A stretch of 36,596 nucleotides of DNA. Origin: Patescibacteria group bacterium. Its GTDB lineage: Bacteria > Patescibacteriota > Microgenomatia > UBA10105 > UBA927. A program made the position numbers and the translations under genes. Every line of letters begins with the position of its first letter. Positions within the stretch are counted from its first letter, which is position 1. The notes under the pieces were generated by a model that saw only the letters and a list, made by a program, of their open reading frames with translations, was not told the DNA's origin and searched no databases. Of the stretch, positions 32,017-36,596 are shown in pieces. The stretch lies in assembly GCA_018821245.1 (NCBI GenBank), contig JAHJMO010000031.1, forward strand, positions 1-36,596. Reading direction: 5' to 3'.

Positions 32017-33237
32017 ATGCTTCGGAGTCTCAAAGGGCTTGGCCACCTGCTCATTGCGATTTTTTCTGTACTTTGGTACCGGTTTCCCAGCCGCCATCTA
32101 ACCGTGATCGGAGTTACCGGCACTGACGGCAAGACCACAACAGTCACACTCATATATGAAATTCTCAAAGCAGCGGGATTCCGGACTTCGATGATTTCTT
32201 CTGTCCATGCGTCTATTGCCGGCAAGGTGTATGATACAGGCTTTCACGTAACTACTCCGAATGCCTGGTATATTCAAAAATACCTGCGGGAGGCGCTCAA
32301 CAATGGCGATACTCATATGATTTTGGAGGTGACTTCGCACGGACTCTCCCAACACCGGGTGTGGGGAGTGCGGTTTGCGGTGGGTGTTATTACAAACGTC
32401 ACCCATGAACATCTCGATTGGCACGGGACATTCGCCAATTATCTCGCGACCAAAATTTCGCTTTTAACCCGTTCGCGCATTGCCGTTATTAATCGCGATG
32501 AAGCAGAGTCTTACACCAAGGCTATGCCCAAGCTGGTTCGGAAAAAATACATTACCTATGGCATCCGCAGAGAGGCGATGGTGACACCCAAAAATTATCC
32601 TTTTCAGACTACACTTTGGGGCGATTTTAATAGGTATAATATCCTGTCCGCCATTGCGGCTACCTGCCAAGGGTTGGGAGTGGATAAAAAAACAGCTGCT
32701 GACGCAGTAGTTAGCTTTAAGGGCGTACCCGGGAGGATGGAGGTGGTGGCCGATAAGCCATTTTGTGTGGTTATAGACTTTGCCCACACCCCGCATGCCA
32801 TTGACGTCGCCCTTCAGACCATTCGCCAAATGACGAAGGGGAGAATTGTTCATGCTTTTGGTTCGGCTGGCGCACGCGATACGCTTAAACGCCCGATTAT
32901 GGGCCGGATGTCAGCTAAATACGCTGACGTTATTGTCCTTACCGAGGAAGATTATCGCCGCGAAAGCGTGGAAAAGATTATGGATGAGATTGCCGAGGGG
33001 ATTACGGCGGGAAAGGCTGTCTACCGCTACCCCAACCGCCAGGAGGCGATTAATTTTGCCATATCAATAGCCAAACCCGGCGATACCGTCATTTTAACCG
33101 GCAAAGCCCATGAAAAAAGTTTGTGCCGCGGCAAAGTTGAGCACCCTTGGGATGAATTCAGAGCGGTTCGTCTGGCTCTTGAAAAAGAAAGCGAAGGACG
33201 AAACAAGAACAACAATGTTAAGCAAAACAAAATCTGA
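32017..33237 (+). CDS. murE: MurE-like UDP-MurNAc-peptide ligase, lacking domain 1
   Basis: The 406-aa Mur ligase has the P-loop VTGTDGKTTT (33-42), the NAWYIQKYL region, LEVTSHGL, NVTHEHLDWHGT, FNRYNILSAIA, GVPGRMEVV, DFAHTPHAID and the final LTGKAHEKS. It should add the third amino acid to UDP-MurNAc-L-Ala-D-Glu. Two departures stand out. The usual N-terminal UDP-binding domain (about 90 residues) is missing and only a hydrophobic stretch (LLIAIFSVLWY) precedes the P-loop. The DNPR-type specificity motif reads EDYRRES, so diaminopimelate or lysine use cannot be assigned. A related ligase with another role is possible. Confidence 0.75.
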   Translation: MLRSLKGLGHLLIAIFSVLWYRFPSRHLTVIGVTGTDGKTTTVTLIYEILKAAGFRTSMISSVHASIAGKVYDTGFHVTTPNAWYIQKYLREALNNGDTHMILEVTSHGLSQHRVWGVRFAVGVITNVTHEHLDWHGTFANYLATKISLLTRSRIAVINRDEAESYTKAMPKLVRKKYITYGIRREAMVTPKNYPFQTTLWGDFNRYNILSAIAATCQGLGVDKKTAADAVVSFKGVPGRMEVVADKPFCVVIDFAHTPHAIDVALQTIRQMTKGRIVHAFGSAGARDTLKRPIMGRMSAKYADVIVLTEEDYRRESVEKIMDEIAEGITAGKAVYRYPNRQEAINFAISIAKPGDTVILTGKAHEKSLCRGKVEHPWDEFRAVRLALEKESEGRNKNNNVKQNKI

Positions 33238-33949
33238 AGTATATCAATCAACACTTCTTTCCTCGATTAGTGGCGTAGTTCACGGCTACACCGACCGTAT
33301 ACTGGGAGACATGAAGAAGAACCCGCAAAACCGGCAAAAGGTTCTTGACGGGTTTTTTAGTGAGAAAGTCAAGCTTATTACCGCGGAACAAGTGCATGGT
33401 GGCGGTGTCGCCCTCGTCAATGATGCGACTGTAAGTTATTTCCCGGGAGTTGATGGGCTTGTGTACAAGCATAAGTCCGGTGAAGTGGTTGCGCTGGGGG
33501 TATTTGTGGCGGATTGTGTGCCTATGCTTCTGGTTGATCCTAAGGCCGAGATTATCGCCGCGGTGCATGCCGGATGGAAAGGGACACTTTTAGATATTAC
33601 TTCAAAGACGGTATGCCTGATGAAATCTCTCGGAGGTTTACCCCGGGACATTGTTGCATCAATTGGCCCGCATATTGGCATGTGTTGCTATGATGTCGGG
33701 GAAGAACGCGCGAAGATGTTTCAGAAAGCGTTTGGAAACGATCGGAAGATTGTTTCTATTACAGAAAGAGCCTGGCATCTGGATTTGGGTATGGCCAACA
33801 GAAAACAGCTTCTGGATTCTGGCGTACTTATTGAGCATATTGATGCACCACCCGTGTGTACGTCCTGTCTAAACAATAAATTTTTCTCTTATAGAAAAGA
33901 TAGTTCCGAAACATTTGGCGAGATGTTGGGATTGATCGGATACAGATAA
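33215..33949 (+). CDS. pgeF: Peptidoglycan editing factor PgeF (YfiH/laccase-domain family)
   Basis: The 244-aa protein has the Cu-oxidase_4 (DUF152) triad: H61 in AEQVHGG, C101 in VADCVP and H118 in AAVHAGWKGT, plus IGPHIGMCCYDVG and the closing PPVCTSC region. In Escherichia coli PgeF removes wrongly built UDP-MurNAc-L-Ser products; family members are also reported to act on purine nucleosides. Its place between murE-like and murC genes fits the editing role. The ATG at 33215 overlaps the murE end by 23 nt and is chosen over 33110, since homology begins after it. Confidence 0.85.
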   Translation: MLSKTKSEVYQSTLLSSISGVVHGYTDRILGDMKKNPQNRQKVLDGFFSEKVKLITAEQVHGGGVALVNDATVSYFPGVDGLVYKHKSGEVVALGVFVADCVPMLLVDPKAEIIAAVHAGWKGTLLDITSKTVCLMKSLGGLPRDIVASIGPHIGMCCYDVGEERAKMFQKAFGNDRKIVSITERAWHLDLGMANRKQLLDSGVLIEHIDAPPVCTSCLNNKFFSYRKDSSETFGEMLGLIGYR

Positions 33950-34012
33950 AACAATCAAAAACTCACCTTAGAGGTGTATTATATTAGTATTACTTAAAAA
34001 GGAAGCAGATGT
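33950..34012 (+). terminator. Weak hairpin between convergent genes
   Basis: CACCT-TAG-AGGTG (33964-33976) forms a 5-bp stem with a 3-nt loop, followed by an A/T-rich stretch without a clean T run. It lies between pgeF and the minus-strand gene, so a weak terminator is plausible. Confidence 0.35.
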
Positions 34013-34282
34013 TTATTTACTTTCGGGTTTCCCGAGCGCGCACGCGACGGCTTCTCGATAAACTGCATTCCATCTTTCATAAATTGGGCCTTGCCGAGCT
34101 TCAACGTTCAATTTAGCTAACTCAGCGAGCTTAATTGCTCCTGCTTCTGCGCTCAATTCACCTTTTTTTATAGCAATATGAACATCTGCTTCTTGACATG
34201 CTAGTCTTTGTAGCATATCTTCAAAGTCCTGCAGATCTGGATAATTTTCGAATAAACCCATATTTATTCTTTTTATCATGTC
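34013..34282 (-). CDS. Small charged hypothetical protein (89 aa)
   Basis: The minus-strand frame encodes a soluble, mostly helical, acidic/basic protein (MGLFENYPDLQDFEDML; LSAEAGAIKLAELAKL; YERWNAVYREAVA). No known motif. The ATG at 34282 is preferred; the frame is open back to a TTG at 34363 (116 aa), and an ATG at 34264 is also possible. It interrupts the otherwise plus-strand peptidoglycan cluster between pgeF and murC, so it may be a later insertion. Function unknown. Confidence 0.5.
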   Translation of the reverse strand, partial: DMIKRINMGLFENYPDLQDFEDMLQRLACQEADVHIAIKKGELSAEAGAIKLAELAKLNVEARQGPIYERWNAVYREAVACALGKPESK

Positions 34283-34363
34283 ATTTAACGTTTCGGTATA
34301 TATGATGTCCCGCCTTTTCTTAATTTTATCATAGATGGCGGGATATGGGCCGATCGAGTGCAA

Positions 34364-34473
34364 CGAAGTGAGCCGAATATGCTGCGTTAGACGACCCGAT
34401 CAATGAAAGAGTTGAGAATCATTGCTAGAGCGTAGCGTGGTCGAGTACCGCTACCCTAACCCTACAATTATAG
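34364..34473. other. Non-coding stretch with short GC-rich repeats
   Basis: No frame of note. It contains loosely related words of the type GAGTGCAACGAAGTGAGCC (about 34356-34374) and GAGCGTAGCGTGGTCGAGT (about 34429-34447), like degraded GAGCGAAGCG-type palindromes. No tRNA-like cloverleaf could be drawn. Confidence 0.4.
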
Positions 34474-34479
34474 TATAAT
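34474..34479 (+). promoter_or_regulatory. -10 box upstream of murC
   Basis: TATAAT ends 7 nt before the ATG at 34487, which opens a 23-codon frame, not murC itself. It is the likely promoter of the murC-murB unit after the interruption by the minus-strand gene. Confidence 0.55.
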
Positions 34480-34486
34480 CTTCGTC

Positions 34487-34558
34487 ATGGAAAGACAAAA
34501 AGCATTTCGTTGTTCCGCGGAAACCCATCTCATGGTACACAATGGAGTTGTTTGTTGA
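34487..34558 (+). CDS. Possible 23-residue leader peptide before murC
   Basis: An ATG placed 7 nt after a consensus -10 box opens a 23-codon frame (MERQKAFRCSAETHLMVHNG then VVC) ending TGA at 34556-34558. Its stop overlaps a GAAGG sequence that could be the murC Shine-Dalgarno site, and murC starts 11 nt later. Directly after it, TAGGTT-ATG-AACCTA forms a perfect 6-bp hairpin with the murC start codon as loop. Ribosomes finishing the short frame could open the hairpin. It may equally be a chance frame. Confidence 0.4.
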   Translation: MERQKAFRCSAETHLMVHNGVVC

Positions 34559-34569
34559 AGGTTTAGGTT

Positions 34570-36000
34570 ATGAACCTAGAGATAACAAAAATGCGCAGTC
34601 TCTACTTTGTCGGAATCAAGGGTGTGGCTATGGCGGCTTTGTCAATTTATTGTAAAGAGCTGGGGATCCGCGTATCCGGATCAGACATTCCAGACGAATT
34701 CCCCACAACGAACGAGCTTTTGGAGCATGAAATTAAAGTTCATACCGGATTTCATGAATCTCATGTAAGCGACAATGAGAATATTGACTTGGTGGTATAT
34801 ACAGGAGCTCATGGAGGGAGAGATAACATAGAGGCTATAGCGGCAAGAGAGCGTAATATACCGACTGTCTCTCATGCGGAGGCCCTGGGAGGTTTGATGG
34901 AAGGAAAGCGGCAGATATCCGTAGCAGGAAGCCATGGGAAAACAACCACAGCTGCTATCACTGCATGGCTTTTGCATCAAACGGGGAAAAGCCCGTCTTA
35001 TGCCATAGGCTGCGGAGAGATATTTGGGTTAGGTGCGGCCGGCCACGCAGGAAAGGGAGAGTTTTTTGTTTCCGAAGCAGACGAATATGTGACAGACCCG
35101 GGTCATGACGAAACACCGAGGTTTTTGTGGCAGAGCCCTGAAGTTCTTATCGTGACCAACATCGATTATGATCACCCGGACGCATATACATCCCTCGGGG
35201 CTGTTCAGAATGCATTTCTGGATTTACAAAAGAAACAAGTAGGACAAAAGCTGACTGTCGTCAACGCGGATGATCCTGCAAGTAAAGTGCTTCTCGGGCC
35301 TTCGACGGAAGTTGTGCAATATGGATTTTCTCCTGAGGCGCATGTACACATATCGCACGTGGGGTATGGGGACGAGAGAACCTTTTTTTCGCTTGAGGAA
35401 GATGGAGTAGCCATAGGCGATTTTACGCTGAAAGTTGCTGGCAGACACAATGTGCTCAATGCAACAGCCGCCGCTGTCGCGTGTAAGAGTATGGGGATAA
35501 GCTGGCAGGAAATACACAAGGCGCTCCCCGGATTTTTGGGCACGAAGCGCCGTTTTGAAAAGATAGGCGAGACGGCAAATATACTTTGGTACGATGATTA
35601 CGCGCATCATCCAAGAGAAATCCGGGCTACTCTTGCCGCAGCAAGAGCGTGGTATCCGGACCGAAAGATTTTTTGTGTATTTCAACCGCATACATACTCG
35701 CGGACAAAAGCGTTATTTCATGATTTTGCCCGAAGCTTAGCTCTCAGCGACGTTGCGCTTATCGCAGACGTCTATGCATCAGCCAGGGAAACGGACACAA
35801 TGAGCGTCAACTCGCGACAATTAACTTTGGAAACAGGCAGGTTTATGAAGCACGCGTATTATGCGCCGGGAGCATGTGATGTGATAAGCGTTTTACAGAA
35901 AAACCTGCGAGAGAAAGATTTGGTTGTTTTTATGGGCGCCGGCGACATCTATAATTGGGAAAGAGATGTCGTCAGTCAAGTGTCCGGATCAATACAATAG
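34570..36000 (+). CDS. murC: UDP-N-acetylmuramate-L-alanine ligase
   Basis: The 476-aa protein adds the first amino acid to UDP-MurNAc. It has the N-terminal nucleotide-binding loop YFVGIKGVAMAALS (12-25), SGSDIPDE, the P-loop VAGSHGKTTT (118-127), FVSEADEYV, TNIDYDHPDAY, GRHNVLNATAAA, GTKRRFEKIG and DDYAHHPREI, the standard MurC set (HH of the last motif included). The usual GIGGxGM reads GIKGVAM, a mild change. Starts at 34570 or 34591 (MRSLYFVG) are both possible; the first has the better GAAGG spacing but lies in a hairpin loop. It ends 1 nt before the murB ATG. Confidence 0.88.
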   Translation: MNLEITKMRSLYFVGIKGVAMAALSIYCKELGIRVSGSDIPDEFPTTNELLEHEIKVHTGFHESHVSDNENIDLVVYTGAHGGRDNIEAIAARERNIPTVSHAEALGGLMEGKRQISVAGSHGKTTTAAITAWLLHQTGKSPSYAIGCGEIFGLGAAGHAGKGEFFVSEADEYVTDPGHDETPRFLWQSPEVLIVTNIDYDHPDAYTSLGAVQNAFLDLQKKQVGQKLTVVNADDPASKVLLGPSTEVVQYGFSPEAHVHISHVGYGDERTFFSLEEDGVAIGDFTLKVAGRHNVLNATAAAVACKSMGISWQEIHKALPGFLGTKRRFEKIGETANILWYDDYAHHPREIRATLAAARAWYPDRKIFCVFQPHTYSRTKALFHDFARSLALSDVALIADVYASARETDTMSVNSRQLTLETGRFMKHAYYAPGACDVISVLQKNLREKDLVVFMGAGDIYNWERDVVSQVSGSIQ

Positions 36001-36001
36001 A

Positions 36002-36596
36002 ATGAATATCTACAAACATTTACAAAAAAAACTAGGTGAACGCGTGAGACAGCAGGAATTGCTTGCTCCATATACTACCTTCAAAATGGGTGGTCCGGCA
36101 GATTATTTTTTTGAGGCCAGAACACAGGAAGAATTAGTAAATGCCGTGAGAGCGTCCAATGCGCTCGCGTTGCCTTTCTTTCTTTTGGGGGGAGGATCAA
36201 ATATCCTCGTATCAGACAAAGGGTATCGTGGATTAGTAATCAAAAATTGCACAAATAATATTGTGATACGCGGGATGTATGGCAGGCGGGAGGCAGGACG
36301 AAGCAGCGGAAAGGTTTTTGTTGAAGCCGATAGCGGAGTCAATGTTAACACATTGGTTCGCCTTACCATCGAGGAGGGACTAGGCGGGTTAGAGATGCAC
36401 CTTGGATTACCAGGTACCGTAGGCGGCGCTGTATATATGAATGCAAAATGGACCCATCCGGAGGGATATCTCGGCGATGCTGTATATAAGGCAGAGATTG
36501 TGACACCGAGCGGCGAAGTGAAGGCAGTGCCTAAGAGTTATTTTCGGTTCGCATATGACTACAGTTGTATCCAAAAAACAAAAGACATAGTAATAA
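36002..36596 (+). CDS. murB: UDP-N-acetylenolpyruvoylglucosamine reductase, partial
   Basis: The frame runs from ATG 36002 to the window end (198 codons, no stop), so the C-terminal part is missing. It has the FAD-binding TTFKMGGPADYF (about 26-37), FFLLGGGSNILVSDKGYRG, IEEGLGGLEMHLGLPGTVGG with AVYMNA after it, and FRFAYDYS, all MurB features. MurB reduces UDP-GlcNAc-enolpyruvate to UDP-MurNAc with NADPH. The last visible residues belong to the substrate-binding domain. A short insert (GMYGRREAGRSSGK) separates two FAD-domain strands. The murC-murB pair is a common dcw order. Confidence 0.9.
   Translation, partial: MNIYKHLQKKLGERVRQQELLAPYTTFKMGGPADYFFEARTQEELVNAVRASNALALPFFLLGGGSNILVSDKGYRGLVIKNCTNNIVIRGMYGRREAGRSSGKVFVEADSGVNVNTLVRLTIEEGLGGLEMHLGLPGTVGGAVYMNAKWTHPEGYLGDAVYKAEIVTPSGEVKAVPKSYFRFAYDYSCIQKTKDIVI

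Noticed and set aside
34364-34470. tRNA gene
   Set aside because: No acceptor stem closing on a T-loop could be drawn and no CCA-adjacent stem is visible.
35993-35998. TACAAT as a promoter for murB
   Set aside because: It lies only 3 nt before the murB ATG, too close for a -10 box; co-transcription with murC is simpler.

Overview
The window looks like chromosomal DNA from a small-genome bacterium, probably of the Candidate Phyla Radiation (Patescibacteria), possibly Microgenomates. The reasons are the compact overlapping genes, many apparently leaderless promoters (a TANNNT -10 box 6-8 nt before the start codon), short versions of RecO and MurE, a single-chain glycyl-tRNA synthetase, a DUF4012 protein inside a sugar cluster, and a reduced dcw cluster. 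TGA is an ordinary stop here, so the recoded lineages (Gracilibacteria, SR1) are unlikely. The placement is inference: no rRNA gene is present.

Region 1 (1-24651) is a cell-surface polysaccharide cluster. It opens with three multi-membrane-span proteins (25-3758); the third is split by a -1 frameshift at a T run. A divergent promoter region follows, with a small minus-strand gene (3772-3945). Then come a UDP-glucuronate decarboxylase, two methyltransferases, a small membrane protein, a CDP-paratose 2-epimerase-like SDR, GalE, one truncated and four complete GT4 glycosyltransferases, a left-handed beta-helix acyltransferase, two GT2 glycosyltransferases, a 1009-aa O-antigen-ligase/GT-C fusion, a PMT-like GT-C enzyme, a GDP-mannose pyrophosphorylase, a polyprenyl-phosphate sugar-phosphate transferase and a DUF4012 protein. 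Together they could make nucleotide sugars (UDP-xylose, UDP-galactose, GDP-mannose), start a lipid-linked glycan, extend it, and polymerise or transfer it outside the membrane.

Region 2 (24656-28549) holds recO, a glycyl-tRNA synthetase gene and an anchored 158-aa protein, then an accessory patch. The patch has a minus-strand small-protein frame with its own promoter and operator-like palindrome, broken by one TGA. Next is a PaaX-like regulator with a Cas2-like domain, bounded by two related 44-bp palindromes. Last is the C-terminal remnant of a second copy of the 158-aa protein gene. This patch is the best candidate for an undescribed small element.

Region 3 (28644-36596) is a dcw-type division and peptidoglycan cluster: mraZ with four MraZ-box-like repeats at exact 10-bp spacing, rsmH, an ftsL-like gene, ftsI, a short murE-like gene, pgeF, a minus-strand hypothetical gene, murC and a murB cut by the window end. 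mraY, murD, murF, ftsW and murG are not in this stretch.

Two DNA-level patterns run through the accessory half. Degenerate tandem repeats with a 7-bp period occur at about nine places, several in the interdomain linker of GT4 genes. Small hairpin elements also occur, one of them (30 bp, two hairpins) sitting inside a heptamer of a glycosyltransferase gene and keeping the frame.
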